Assembly (NCBI RefSeq): GCF_004361815.1
Contig: NZ_SNWA01000002.1
Coordinates: 2,728,001 to 2,792,000 of the forward strand
DNA from: Paraburkholderia sp. BL10I2N1
GTDB taxonomy: Bacteria; Pseudomonadota; Gammaproteobacteria; Burkholderiales; Burkholderiaceae
Length of the DNA: 64,000 bases
Reading direction: 5' to 3'
The position numbers and the translations under genes were made by a program. The first letter of the stretch is position 1. Each line of letters starts with the position of its first letter. The notes below the pieces were generated by a model. That model saw nothing but the letters and a program-made list of their open reading frames with translations. It did not search any database and had not been told where the DNA came from. Shown one piece after another: positions 35,199-44,689 of the stretch.

Positions 35199-36068
35199 TC
35201 ATACGGGTTCTCCGTCGGCGCCGCTGCGTGTCCAGAACCCATTGCGATCGAAGTAGTTCTGCAGGAACTGCCGCAGACGCGGCTGCTCCGCATCATGAAA
35301 GACATCGCGGGGATTGCCTTCCACGGCAATACGCCCCTGGTCGATGAACACAACCTTGTCGGCGACCTGCGCGGCGAAGCCCATCTCGTGTGTCACCACG
35401 GCCATCGTCATGCCGTCGCGTGCGAGCTGCTTCATCACCTGCAGCACTTCGCCGACGAGTTCCGGGTCGAGCGCCGAAGTCGGCTCGTCGAACAGCATGA
35501 TGTGCGGCTCCATCGCGAGCGCACGCGCAATGGCGACGCGCTGCTGCTGGCCGCCGGAAAGCTTCGCCGGATAGGCATCGCCCTTGTGCGCGAGACCGAC
35601 CGTCTCGAGCATGGCGAGTGCTCGCCGGCGCGCGTCGTCGCCCGACAGGTGACGTACCCGCCGCAGCGCTTCCATCACATTGCCGAGCGCCGTCATGTGC
35701 GGCCACAGGTTGAACTGCTGAAACACCATGCCGACGTTGCGCCGGACGCGATTGATCTCGCCCTGCGATGCGCGCATGCGCCTGCCATTGCGTTCGGTAT
35801 AGCCGAGCAGTTCGCCTTCGATCCGCACGTCGCCCTGATCGTAGGTCTCGAGCGCGGCCAGACAGCGCAGCAGCGTGCTCTTGCCCGAGCCCGACGGCCC
35901 GATGATGCAGACCACCTCCGACTTCGCGATGTCCAGATCGACGCCGCGCAGCACTTCGTTTTCGCCGAAGCGCTTGCGCAGGTCGCGCACTTCGATCAGC
36001 GGCGCGTTGCGTGGCTGGGTCGTGCCCGTGGAGGAAAGGGAGGAGGGCATGTCGGTCATCGCGTTCAT
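35199..36068 (-). CDS. Polar amino-acid ABC transporter ATP-binding protein (GlnQ/ArtP-like)
   Basis: This is a 289-residue ATPase with Walker [16 protein letters not shown], signature [17 protein letters not shown] and Walker [16 protein letters not shown]. The Q-loop reads [14 protein letters not shown]. It carries about 20 extra N-terminal residues before [12 protein letters not shown]; a start at the second Met (MTDMPSS) is also possible. It is the third membrane-complex component of the second importer, after two permease genes. Confidence 0.9.
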   Translation of the reverse strand: MNAMTDMPSSLSSTGTTQPRNAPLIEVRDLRKRFGENEVLRGVDLDIAKSEVVCIIGPSGSGKSTLLRCLAALETYDQGDVRIEGELLGYTERNGRRMRASQGEINRVRRNVGMVFQQFNLWPHMTALGNVMEALRRVRHLSGDDARRRALAMLETVGLAHKGDAYPAKLSGGQQQRVAIARALAMEPHIMLFDEPTSALDPELVGEVLQVMKQLARDGMTMAVVTHEMGFAAQVADKVVFIDQGRIAVEGNPRDVFHDAEQPRLRQFLQNYFDRNGFWTRSGADGEPV

Positions 36069-36083
36069 TGATATGCCTTTGGT

Positions 36084-36746
36084 TCATGCCATGAAACGGG
36101 CGAGCCGGTGCTCCGCCCACATGCCGGCGCGCGACGTCAGTTCGACGAGTGCGAGATAGCAGAAGCACAGGACGAGCAGCGTCTCGACGAAAGCAAAGGT
36201 TGCCGAGCCGATGCCGGTCAGCACGAAGGTGAGTTCGGGCACCGTAACGATCGACAGCACGGCGGTTTCCTTGCTGAGCACGATGATCAGGTTCGTGAGG
36301 GCAGGCACGATCAGCACGAGCATCTGCGGCACCTGAATACGCAGCACGGCCTGCCAGCGCGACATCCCGAGACAGGACGCCGCTTCGAGGTGTCCGGGCG
36401 GCACCGACTGGAAGCCGGAGCGGAACACTTCAGCGAAATACGCGCTGCCATAGAGCCCGAGTCCGAGTATGCCGGCCGTCATCGGTTCAAGCGTGAGACC
36501 GATCGAAGGCCCGCCGTAGTAAAGCAGAAACAGCTGCACCAGAAACGGCGTGCCGCGAAAGAGTTCGATATACGCGCGCAGAATGCCGCGCGTCCAGCGT
36601 CCGCTGAAGAGTTGCAGCACGGCGATCAGAAAACCGAGCACGAGCCCGATTGCGACACCGGCGGCCCACGTGCCGAGCGTGGTCGCAAGACCGGCGGCGA
36701 TGGGCTGGATGTTGTGCGTGATGACGGCAGGGTCGAATTGCTGCAT
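36084..36746 (-). CDS. Polar amino-acid ABC transporter permease, second importer
   Basis: This is a 220-residue His/Glu/Gln/Arg-family permease. It has YIELFRGTPFLVQLFLLYYG and the coupling loop PPGHLEAASCLGMSRWQAVL. The start at 36746 (MQQFDPAV) lies ten bases after the preceding permease gene; an upstream in-frame extension would overlap that gene and was rejected. Confidence 0.87.
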   Translation of the reverse strand: MQQFDPAVITHNIQPIAAGLATTLGTWAAGVAIGLVLGFLIAVLQLFSGRWTRGILRAYIELFRGTPFLVQLFLLYYGGPSIGLTLEPMTAGILGLGLYGSAYFAEVFRSGFQSVPPGHLEAASCLGMSRWQAVLRIQVPQMLVLIVPALTNLIIVLSKETAVLSIVTVPELTFVLTGIGSATFAFVETLLVLCFCYLALVELTSRAGMWAEHRLARFMA

Positions 36747-36756
36747 CGCAGAGGCC

Positions 36757-37407
36757 TCAGGCGTGCTGCAAACGGTATTCGGCGGTGTGCGCAACCAGCG
36801 CCAGCACTCCGCAGATGACGAAGTAGATCAGTCCGGCCGCGACATACGCTTCGAGCGGACGGTACGTGCTGGCCGCGATGTTCTGCGCGGTGCGCGTGAT
36901 TTCAGCCACGCCGACCACCGAAATCAGCGATGAAGCCTTGATCAGCAGCACCATTTCGTTGACGAGCGAAGGCAACGTGAGCCGGAACGCCTGCGGCACC
37001 TGAATGCGCCGCAGCATGTCGAACGGCGAGAGGCCGAGCATGCGGGCGGCTTCGAGCTGTCCCGGCGGAATGCTCAGGAAGCCGCCGCGCAGGATCTCCG
37101 CGATATACGACGCGGAACACAACGACACCGCGCTGATCGCGGCCACGAGCGGCGACACGTTGATACCGACGAACGGCAGCAGGTAATAGACGAGCAACAG
37201 CTGCACCAGCATCGGCACGCCGCGAAAGAAGAACACGTACGCGCCGCCGAACATGCGTGCGGCGCGATACGCGGAGAGCCGCGCCGAACACACGCCGATC
37301 GCGACGAAGAAGCCGATCACGAGCCCGGTCAGCGAAATCCCGACCGTGGCGATGGCCGCGTGAAAGAGCAGTGGCAAACCCTGGATGAAGACGGTCGTGC
37401 TGAACAT
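36757..37407 (-). CDS. Polar amino-acid ABC transporter permease, second importer
   Basis: This is a 216-residue permease with five membrane segments, the motif YVFFFRGVPMLVQLLLVYYL and the coupling loop PPGQLEAARMLGLSPFDMLR. It pairs with the permease encoded next (36084-36746). The gap to the binding-protein gene upstream is about 118 bp. Confidence 0.87.
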   Translation of the reverse strand: MFSTTVFIQGLPLLFHAAIATVGISLTGLVIGFFVAIGVCSARLSAYRAARMFGGAYVFFFRGVPMLVQLLLVYYLLPFVGINVSPLVAAISAVSLCSASYIAEILRGGFLSIPPGQLEAARMLGLSPFDMLRRIQVPQAFRLTLPSLVNEMVLLIKASSLISVVGVAEITRTAQNIAASTYRPLEAYVAAGLIYFVICGVLALVAHTAEYRLQHA

Positions 37408-37525
37408 GGCCTGGCACCAGCAAACGGACAGAACGGGTTGGCGATGCGTGCCGGAGCCTCATGAGCCGGCACGCGTGCTGCGGCTCGTACATGGGATCCA
37501 CGCGCACATCGCCCTCTTCAGGGCA

Positions 37526-38356
37526 TCAGTAATTCGGCGTGGGCATCGTGGTCGGCGCATCCATCGCGACGCCGAACCATTTCTTTTGCAGCGCTGCGAG
37601 ACGCCCGTCGTCATGCATCTTGACCAGTGCGGCGTTGAATGCGTCGGCGAGCGGCTTGCTGTCGGCGTCCTTGCGCAGCGCGTAAGCGAAGTACACCTTT
37701 GCGCCGAAGGGCGGCGTCACGACCGCGAAGGCTTCGGGGCGCTGTTTGGCGACGTAGGCGATGTTCGTCATCGAGTTCGCGACGGCGGCGATGCGGCCGG
37801 CGGCCAGGTCGGCGTAGGCCTGGTTGTTGTCGACATACTCGCGGATTTCAGGCGGTTTCGGCAGCGTGGCGGCGTATGCCTTCAACTGGTCGAGCTGCGC
37901 GGAACCCTTGCCGGCGCCGACCGTCTTGCCCGCGATATCCGACGACTGCTTGACACTCGTGTCGTTGGCGCGCTTCAGGAGGGCGTCGGTCGCGTCGGCG
38001 ACGGGCAGGGTATACGTGTAGCGTTCCATCCGCGCTTTCGTCACCGTGAGCGGGCCGCCGACCATGTCGAACTTGCCGGCTTCGAGACCTGGCAGCACGC
38101 TCGGCCACGGCAGGTCGATGAAGCGCACCTTCACGCCGAGTTCCTTGCCGACCTCGGCGAAGAGATCCTTGTTGAAGCCCGCCTGCTGGCCGTTCTCGAG
38201 AAAATCGAACGGCGCGAACTGCATCTCCGTGCCGACGACGAGTTCGCCGGCCTTTTTCACTTTCGCGAGTTGATCGTCCGCCCAGGCGCTGCCGATGCTC
38301 GCGGCACACAACGTCAACACCATCAGACGACACTTCCAGCCTGCAAGGATGCTCAT
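37526..38356 (-). CDS. Polar amino-acid-type ABC transporter binding protein, second importer
   Basis: This is a 276-residue SBP_bac_3 protein. The signal ends near GSAWADDQ. Family blocks are AGELVVGTEMQFAPFDFLEN, FNKDLFAEVGKELGVKV and PGLEAGKFDMVGGPLTVTKA. The start 38356 follows GGAGA. The ligand is unknown. It is divergent from the oxygenase gene at 38655 across a gap holding two GTATATAC palindromes, so import and oxidation are probably controlled together. Confidence 0.87.
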   Translation of the reverse strand: MSILAGWKCRLMVLTLCAASIGSAWADDQLAKVKKAGELVVGTEMQFAPFDFLENGQQAGFNKDLFAEVGKELGVKVRFIDLPWPSVLPGLEAGKFDMVGGPLTVTKARMERYTYTLPVADATDALLKRANDTSVKQSSDIAGKTVGAGKGSAQLDQLKAYAATLPKPPEIREYVDNNQAYADLAAGRIAAVANSMTNIAYVAKQRPEAFAVVTPPFGAKVYFAYALRKDADSKPLADAFNAALVKMHDDGRLAALQKKWFGVAMDAPTTMPTPNY

Positions 38357-38421
38357 GGGATTCTCCGGTTGGCAAAGCGGTGTCGCGCGGAAACGATCAT
38401 CGGCGCGCCTCATTCGGGGCA

Positions 38422-38429
38422 GTATATAC
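38422..38429. promoter_or_regulatory. GTATATAC operator candidate, left copy
   Basis: The sequence gcaGTATATACcgc lies 66 bp before the binding-protein gene. It is almost the reverse complement of the copy at 38533 (gcgGTATATACagc), giving two palindromes 111 bp apart in a divergent promoter region. One of the HutC-like regulators is the obvious candidate to bind both. Confidence 0.5.
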
Positions 38430-38532
38430 CGCAGTTTTGGTGCGAAATAAATAAAGAATGTGAAGCGGTTAACGGTCTGATTATTCGGGCGCGGATGGCG
38501 CTGCAGCGCAACTTGCGAAGGAGGTTTTGGCG

Positions 38533-38540
38533 GTATATAC
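38533..38540. promoter_or_regulatory. GTATATAC operator candidate, right copy
   Basis: The second palindrome of the pair, 115 bp before the oxygenase start. Shared flanks (GCGG on one side, CAGC or CTGC on the other) argue for a common binding protein rather than chance TA-rich promoter sequence. Confidence 0.5.
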
Positions 38541-38654
38541 AGCTGTGAATCGCTGGAAACGCAGGTGGCCTCAGAGCGCGGCCGCGCAGTGTGCGCCATC
38601 ATCGATACCACTCATCCGCCGGTGCGCCGCACCGGCCATTCACGGAGCGTTGCG

Positions 38655-39638
38655 ATGTCCCCCGTCACCCGGATCCCGATGATCGACCTTGCTGGCGTGC
38701 GAGCCGGCGATCCGCAGGCGCTTGTTCGCGTCGGCCGCGAAATTCACGACGCCTGCACGACGATCGGCTTCTTTTACATCATCAATCATGGCGTGCCGCA
38801 GGCTGCGATCGATGCCGCAGAGCAGGCCGCGCGCCGGTTCTTTGCGTTCCCCGTCGAGACGAAACGACGCGCGGCCGTGAACCAGCGGCATCGCGGCTTC
38901 AATGCGCTGGGCGACGCCACCATGTACCAGGCGAAACGTCCCGATTACAAGGAGTTTTTCAGCATCGGGCTGGAATTGCCGGAGGACGATCCCGATGTGC
39001 TTGCCGGTCAGGCCTTGCGCGGTCCGAACAACTGGCCGGATTTCATGCCGGAACTGCGTCCCGCGTTGTACGGCTATTACGAAGCGGTGGCCACGTGTGG
39101 CAGCGATCTGTTGCGCGCGGTCGCCGTCGGGCTCGGTGTCGATGAGCATTTTTTCGCGTCCCGCTATACGAAACGGATGCAACGTACGCAGATGGTCTAC
39201 TACCCGCCCCAGCCTCCGCAATCCGACGAAGACCAGTTCGGCGTCGCGCCGCACACGGACTATGGCTGCATCACGCTGTTGTGGCAGGATCAGGTAGGCG
39301 GTCTGCAGGTCCGTGAAATCGCGAACGACATCTGGGTCGAGGCGCCGCCGATACCCGGCAGCTTCGTCGTCAATGTCGGCGATCTGCTGGCCCGCTGGAC
39401 CAACGATCGTTTCCGCTCAACGTTGCATCGCGTGATCAATGCGTCGGGCCGCGAGCGCTATTCGATCGCGACATTTTATGATCCCACTTACGGTGCGATG
39501 GTCGATCCGCACGATCTCGGCGTGAGCGAGGTGGAGCGACGTTACGAACCCGTCGCGGCGGGCGATTACATACTCGGCCGCATTAACGATTCGATGGGCT
39601 ACAGAAAGAAACACGCAATGCAGGGAACCACGGCATGA
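38655..39638 (+). CDS. Isopenicillin-N-synthase-like Fe(II)/2-oxoglutarate oxygenase
   Basis: This is a 327-residue protein of the IPNS/plant-type 2OG-oxygenase family. The N-terminal DIOX_N domain reads IPMIDLAGVRAG and CTTIGFFYIINHGVP. Iron ligands are HxD in APHTDYGCITLL and the distal His in STLHRVIN, with the 2OG-binding RxS in RYSIATFYDP. The start 38655 follows GGAG; the longer frame was rejected. It overlaps the FAD enzyme gene downstream (ATGA). Substrate unknown, presumably the compound imported by the divergent ABC system or a derivative. Confidence 0.88.
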   Translation: MSPVTRIPMIDLAGVRAGDPQALVRVGREIHDACTTIGFFYIINHGVPQAAIDAAEQAARRFFAFPVETKRRAAVNQRHRGFNALGDATMYQAKRPDYKEFFSIGLELPEDDPDVLAGQALRGPNNWPDFMPELRPALYGYYEAVATCGSDLLRAVAVGLGVDEHFFASRYTKRMQRTQMVYYPPQPPQSDEDQFGVAPHTDYGCITLLWQDQVGGLQVREIANDIWVEAPPIPGSFVVNVGDLLARWTNDRFRSTLHRVINASGRERYSIATFYDPTYGAMVDPHDLGVSEVERRYEPVAAGDYILGRINDSMGYRKKHAMQGTTA

Positions 39639-41038
39639 CGACGGAACAGAGCGCAGCGCTGGCTGCGACGCTTGCGGCCTTGCGAGACGCGCTGGGCGAC
39701 GACGGGGTACGCACCGGTGAAGAGATCGGTGAGCGGTCGATGACGGACTACACGCGGCACGAGCCGACGCGGCCCGCCGCGCTGCTGCTGCCGCGCACGA
39801 CAGAACAGGTCGCGCGTGCGCTGGCGATCTGCAATGACGCACGACAGAGCGTGGTGCCGCAGGGTGGCATGACCGGGCTGGCCGGCGGCGCGATTGCGCG
39901 TGCGACGGATATGGCACTGTCGCTGGATCGCCTGTCGGGAGTCGAGGAGATCGATAGCGCATCGGCCACGATGACAGTGCGCGCCGGCACCACACTGCAA
40001 ACCGCACAGGAAGCCGCGGCGGAAGCGGGCTTCGAACTCACGCTCGATCTCGGCGCACGCGGCTCGTGCCAGATCGGCGGCAATCTCGCGACGAACGCGG
40101 GCGGCAATCGCGTGATCCAGTCGGGCACCGCGCGCGAGCAGGTGCTCGGCCTCGAAGCGGTGCTGGCGAACGGCTCGGTGTTGAGCTCGATGAGCAAGAT
40201 GGTGAAGAACAACACCGGTTACGACCTCAAGCAGCTGTTCATCGGTTCGGAGGGAACGCTTGGTGTCATCACGCGGGCGGTGTTGCGTCTGCATCCTCAG
40301 CGCGTGTCGCGACATACGGCGCTCGTGGCGCTCGACAGCTACGACGCAGCGGTCAACCTGCTGCGCCGCCTGTCGACCCGCTTCGGGAACGACATCGGTG
40401 CATTCGAAATCATGTGGCCGGACTTCTTCGACTTCGGCGTATCGCTGATTGCGGGAGCCCGCTCGCCGTTCTCAACGGCTCATCCGTTGTACGCGCTGAT
40501 CGAACATGCGAGCTTCGATGCCACCGACGACGGCGAACGCTTCGCGTCCGTCCTCACCGAAGCGCTGGAAACAGAGGTGATCCGCGATGCCGTCATCGCA
40601 CAATCGGTCGCCGATGCGCGGGCGCTGTGGGCGATCCGCGAGTGCACCGCGGAGTTTCCATCGCGGCTCGATCCGGTCAATTTCGACGTGAGCCTGCCGA
40701 TCGGCGAGATCGGTCGTTTCGTCGACCATTGCCGCGCTGCGCTGGATGCAAAATGGCCGGGGAATCGTTCATATTTCTTCGGCCACATCGGCGACTCGAA
40801 CCTGCATCTGACAGTCGATGGCCATTCGGTGCCGGGCGTCGAACACCACGCCGTCTATGCCTTCGTCTATGAGATGCTCGGACCGTTGCACGGCTCCGTC
40901 TCGGCGGAGCATGGCATCGGCCTGCTGAAGCGCGAATTCCTGCCGGTTTCGCGCTCGGCTGAAGAACTGGCCGCGATGCGGGCGATCAAGCGCGCGCTCG
41001 ATCCGAACGGGATTCTCAATCCGGGAAAACTGCTTTAA
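39635..41038 (+). CDS. FAD-linked D-2-hydroxyacid dehydrogenase (GlcD/D2HGDH-like)
   Basis: This is a 467-residue flavoprotein of the PCMH-type FAD-binding family. The N-terminal FAD domain has VVPQGGMTGLAGGAIARA and DLGARGSCQIGGNLATNAGG. The C-terminal FAD-oxidase domain has FFGHIGDSNLHL with its metal-binding His, and SAEHGIGLLKRE near the end, typical of D-lactate and D-2-hydroxyglutarate dehydrogenases. It is translationally coupled to the oxygenase gene. Its last 23 bases overlap the end of the convergent GMC fusion gene. Confidence 0.87.
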   Translation: MTTEQSAALAATLAALRDALGDDGVRTGEEIGERSMTDYTRHEPTRPAALLLPRTTEQVARALAICNDARQSVVPQGGMTGLAGGAIARATDMALSLDRLSGVEEIDSASATMTVRAGTTLQTAQEAAAEAGFELTLDLGARGSCQIGGNLATNAGGNRVIQSGTAREQVLGLEAVLANGSVLSSMSKMVKNNTGYDLKQLFIGSEGTLGVITRAVLRLHPQRVSRHTALVALDSYDAAVNLLRRLSTRFGNDIGAFEIMWPDFFDFGVSLIAGARSPFSTAHPLYALIEHASFDATDDGERFASVLTEALETEVIRDAVIAQSVADARALWAIRECTAEFPSRLDPVNFDVSLPIGEIGRFVDHCRAALDAKWPGNRSYFFGHIGDSNLHLTVDGHSVPGVEHHAVYAFVYEMLGPLHGSVSAEHGIGLLKREFLPVSRSAEELAAMRAIKRALDPNGILNPGKLL

Positions 41039-44000
41039 GCATGCGCAACAGGACAGAACGCGGCCCGCACGCCGCGCCTCGCATGGTTTCGCCCGCCGCA
41101 GCAGAGGCGCCAGGACCAGAACCAGGCCTGGCATAAGCGTTCAGCTGCCTGGCGATATACGGATAGACATCGGCGGCGGCATTCTTGCCGAACATGCAGT
41201 CGAGATGCCCGTAGCCGTCGATCACATGGCGCTCGTAGTTGTCCGGCCCAAACGCGCCGACCAGCATGTTGTACGTCTTCTCAGTGCTGGCGGGTGCGTA
41301 CACGCGGTTCTCGGCTCCGTGGATGAAGGCGATCGGCCGGTTCAAGCCGTCGAGATCATTCATGTAGACATCTTCGCCCTCCGCGTTCACGAGATGCCCC
41401 GCGCGGACGATCGCTGCCAGGTGGCTGAAAAGCGCGACATCGTGCACTCCAAGCAATTCCTGCAGGTTCTGATGCAGCAGCTCGTCGAGCTGCGCATGCT
41501 CGTATAGCAGGCCGTACATGAACGTCGCACGATGGCAGATGGCGTTGTCGCATTCTTCATCATGCTCGACGGGATACACGCGCAGCGCTTCGTCCAGCAG
41601 GTTCTTCGGCCAGTTCGCGTGCTGCGTGAAGGCCGTCATGTCCTTGATGCCGAGATGCTCGAGGAGTTGCGGCACATGCAGTCCGGCCTTGATTTCGCCC
41701 AGCAGCGGCGGGTCGAGATGCGCCGACACCTGCGACAGCACGACCGAGCGCACGCCTTTCAGCCTGTCCTGCCGGGACAGGAGGGACATCGTCAGCGCAA
41801 CCGCGCCGAAGCAGTGTGCGACGACCTGGATGCTGGCCTGGCCCGATAGCTCGATCACCTTGGCGACGGCCGCAGGAATGTCGTATTTCGCCACCAGATC
41901 GCCGTTGGTGGGCTCCGCCGCGCTCGGCAGTTCGATACTCGTGCGCAGATCGACCAGCCACACGTCATAGTCGAGCGCACACAGGTATTCGACGAGATTC
42001 GTGCCGATCATGTCCGTCGCAAACATCCGGCTCGATACGCCGGAGCCGTGAATCAGCAGCACCGGACCTCTATCGCCGCCTTGATAGCGCGTGAGCCGCA
42101 GTCTCTTGCCGTCTTCGGTATCGAAGAAGGAGACCTGCGGCAGTGGAGCACGCAGGGGGCGCTTGACGCGCGGTGGCGCGTAAGGATCGACATAGTCGAG
42201 CGGGGCGAAGACGCCGCCGTATTCGGTGAGCAGCACACCGCCGAAGAACTTGCCGAATTTCGTGGCCCACGCGAGACGCGTTTCCATGTCTGGCGCGTTG
42301 GTGATGTCGTAAGTGGTCGACTGCTTGAGGAAATTTTCCGGCGTGATGATGAGTGTCGCGCGGCCGATGGGCGCGGCGTCGCCGGCCTCCGAGTCACGTA
42401 TCTCGGCATAGAGCGTGTTGGTCTGCTTCCACAGTTCGCTCGGGCTCGTGTGCGTGATGATCTTCTGTCCGAACAGGTAGTACGGCTTGCCTTCGGCCGA
42501 CTGAAGCGTCATCCGGTAGTTCATGTCGCGCCGGTCGACATGATTTTCATCCACGACGAACAGATTGAAGCGGCCATTCGAGATCGTCAGCGGTTGCGCC
42601 GACAGGGCGGCACAGGTGAGCGTGCCTGCCATCTGCGCTTCGTGGCTGGGGTTCTTCATCATGTCGTCGAGATCGTCCGAGATGATGGTCGCCGTGAAGC
42701 TCATGTTGACCGCATCGCCCGCGCCGGCGGGCGTGTAATCGCCCACCATGTGTTCCGTAAAGCGCAGGCCGACCTTCGTGACCGGCTCAGGAGCGGACCT
42801 GTCGACGGCGCGGTAATCGATGGTCCATTCGTATCGCTTCGCAAGCCGGGCGCAGTTGCGCTCGGCGAGCGCGGAGATCGTCAGCAATGGATTCACGCCG
42901 AGCGACATCGGCATCACGGAGCCGTCCATCACGTACAGGCCGTCGTGCACCGCGTTGTCCGCCGCGCCGGTGAACACGCGGCCGGACTCGTCGACCACGC
43001 CGTGTCTTGCGTCTTCCCCCATCCCGCAGCCGCCGAGAGGATGGACGGTGACGAGCCGGTCCTTGAACAGGTCGGTGGAAATCGGGTTGCGCAGGTAGGT
43101 GCCGCCGAGCGCCTGGGTAGCCGTGATCAGCGCGTTCTCCACGGTCCTGTAGATCGGCTGCTCACCCGCCTTCGGCCATTTGATGCGGGGGCGGCCATTC
43201 TGAACGCGGATCTCGCCCGCTTCGTCGTCGTGGGCCATTACCAGATACGTCTGCGTGTTGCGCATGGCGCCGTGATAGGGGCCGCGCAGCAAACCTTCCA
43301 GAATGCGGCCTTGAGCGTCGAGGGCACCTTCGCCGGGCAGGTGGGGCACTTTCACGCCTTCGAACAGATCCGAACCGCCGAGCAACTCCAGCATGGCTCC
43401 CCCGATCGGCGCCGCGAGCGAACCTTCCTCGATGACGAAGCCGTCTTTCACATCGGGGGTGGCGCGATGATCGATCAACCCGCATATGGTCGGACCCACG
43501 GCCGGAATCGAGCCGTCCGTGTGCGTGCCCCAGCCGACGCCGTTGATCTCCTTGTCTGTGTTGAACGCGAAGGCGAGCACGTCGCCGTTGCCGGAGAAAT
43601 GCTTGCCGAGCTCTTCGGAGACGGAGAGGCCGGCTTCCTTCGAGCGCAAGAGGAGCGCCGTCGAACCGAGCGTGCCGGCCGAGATGATCACGACGTCGGC
43701 GGTGACAGACAGGTCAGGTGCATCGTAAATGTCCCGGCCGAGGCCAACCAGTTGATACTGCACTCGCCACTTCGCTGGATCGTTGTCGCGCACCACGGAA
43801 TGCACCGCGACACCCGTGAAAATCTGCGCGCCATGTGCAACCGCATCCGGCAGATAGTTCATATGGGTGGAATTTTTCGCGAGATGGTTGCAGCCGGAGT
43901 TGCAGTCGCCGCAGCCGATACAGCGAGCCTGTTCGACGCCGGCTGCGTTTTTGCCGTTCCTGAACGTGACAGTGACGGGGGGGCGTGAGAACTGCTTTGC

Positions 44001-44510
44001 CCACCCAAGCGTCTGCGCGGAGGCTTGAAGCGCGTCGAGCTTGGGCAGGCGCGGAAAATCGTCCGGTACCGGCGACGGTTGCAGCATATCCCATGCGCGC
44101 TGGTAACCGGTGCGCAGTCCATCGATGTCGTTGCGCACGGAGGCGGGCCAGCGCGGATCCCGCCACAGACGTTCATCCGGTTTGAGCGCGACATTCGCGT
44201 TGATCAACGACGTGCCGCCGAGTCCGCAACCCACCACCGCGTTGACTTCGGCATTGACGTGCACTTCGAGCAGCGCTAGCGGCGACCCCAGATGCGCTTC
44301 TTCCGTGTTGTACTGCATCTGCGCGGCGCCCTCGAGCGGTGTCGAAGGAAACTCGCCCGCCATGAACTCGCGGCCGCGTTCGAGCAGGCAGACGTCGCAC
44401 CCGGCGCGCGCCATGCGGCTAGCCGCGATGGCGCCTCCATAACCCGACCCGACAACCAGGACCTGGTAATGCGGTTTCATCGCCTGAACGGCGCTGGACA
44501 AGCGGTTCAT
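41016..44510 (-). CDS. GMC oxidoreductase (cholesterol-oxidase-like) fused to an alpha/beta hydrolase
   Basis: This is a 1164-residue fusion. Residues 14-570 are a GMC-family FAD oxidoreductase: VLVVGSGYGGAIAASRMARA (dinucleotide fold), GCGLGGTSLINANVAL, and a C-terminal GGCGMGEDARHGVVD with VNPLLTISALAERN. A Cys cluster at 197, 200, 203 and 207 (CIGCGDCNSGC) resembles a Fe-S site. Residues about 780-1130 are an alpha/beta hydrolase: GPVLLIHGSGVSSRMF, nucleophile elbow AHCFG (Cys900) and final His1102 in DGYGHLDCMF. Between them is a poorly characterised domain (about 580-760). Substrate unknown; a lipid, sterol or lactone is possible. Confidence 0.85.
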   Translation of the reverse strand: MNRLSSAVQAMKPHYQVLVVGSGYGGAIAASRMARAGCDVCLLERGREFMAGEFPSTPLEGAAQMQYNTEEAHLGSPLALLEVHVNAEVNAVVGCGLGGTSLINANVALKPDERLWRDPRWPASVRNDIDGLRTGYQRAWDMLQPSPVPDDFPRLPKLDALQASAQTLGWAKQFSRPPVTVTFRNGKNAAGVEQARCIGCGDCNSGCNHLAKNSTHMNYLPDAVAHGAQIFTGVAVHSVVRDNDPAKWRVQYQLVGLGRDIYDAPDLSVTADVVIISAGTLGSTALLLRSKEAGLSVSEELGKHFSGNGDVLAFAFNTDKEINGVGWGTHTDGSIPAVGPTICGLIDHRATPDVKDGFVIEEGSLAAPIGGAMLELLGGSDLFEGVKVPHLPGEGALDAQGRILEGLLRGPYHGAMRNTQTYLVMAHDDEAGEIRVQNGRPRIKWPKAGEQPIYRTVENALITATQALGGTYLRNPISTDLFKDRLVTVHPLGGCGMGEDARHGVVDESGRVFTGAADNAVHDGLYVMDGSVMPMSLGVNPLLTISALAERNCARLAKRYEWTIDYRAVDRSAPEPVTKVGLRFTEHMVGDYTPAGAGDAVNMSFTATIISDDLDDMMKNPSHEAQMAGTLTCAALSAQPLTISNGRFNLFVVDENHVDRRDMNYRMTLQSAEGKPYYLFGQKIITHTSPSELWKQTNTLYAEIRDSEAGDAAPIGRATLIITPENFLKQSTTYDITNAPDMETRLAWATKFGKFFGGVLLTEYGGVFAPLDYVDPYAPPRVKRPLRAPLPQVSFFDTEDGKRLRLTRYQGGDRGPVLLIHGSGVSSRMFATDMIGTNLVEYLCALDYDVWLVDLRTSIELPSAAEPTNGDLVAKYDIPAAVAKVIELSGQASIQVVAHCFGAVALTMSLLSRQDRLKGVRSVVLSQVSAHLDPPLLGEIKAGLHVPQLLEHLGIKDMTAFTQHANWPKNLLDEALRVYPVEHDEECDNAICHRATFMYGLLYEHAQLDELLHQNLQELLGVHDVALFSHLAAIVRAGHLVNAEGEDVYMNDLDGLNRPIAFIHGAENRVYAPASTEKTYNMLVGAFGPDNYERHVIDGYGHLDCMFGKNAAADVYPYIARQLNAYARPGSGPGASAAAGETMRGAACGPRSVLLRMLKAVFPD

Positions 44511-44689
44511 ACGTTCACCTTGTTTTCGCAGGCGCAGGATGGGGGAAACCCTGGCGGGACGGGAGCGAGCGGAGGCGCGCTCCGGAGCTTATTCATCTTA
44601 GACGGCGCAGCCAGCCGCGACGGAAAAAAACACGCGGCGTTCACGCGGCCGGACCGGACGTGACACGCCGCGCGCAGGCTGCGCTGTGA

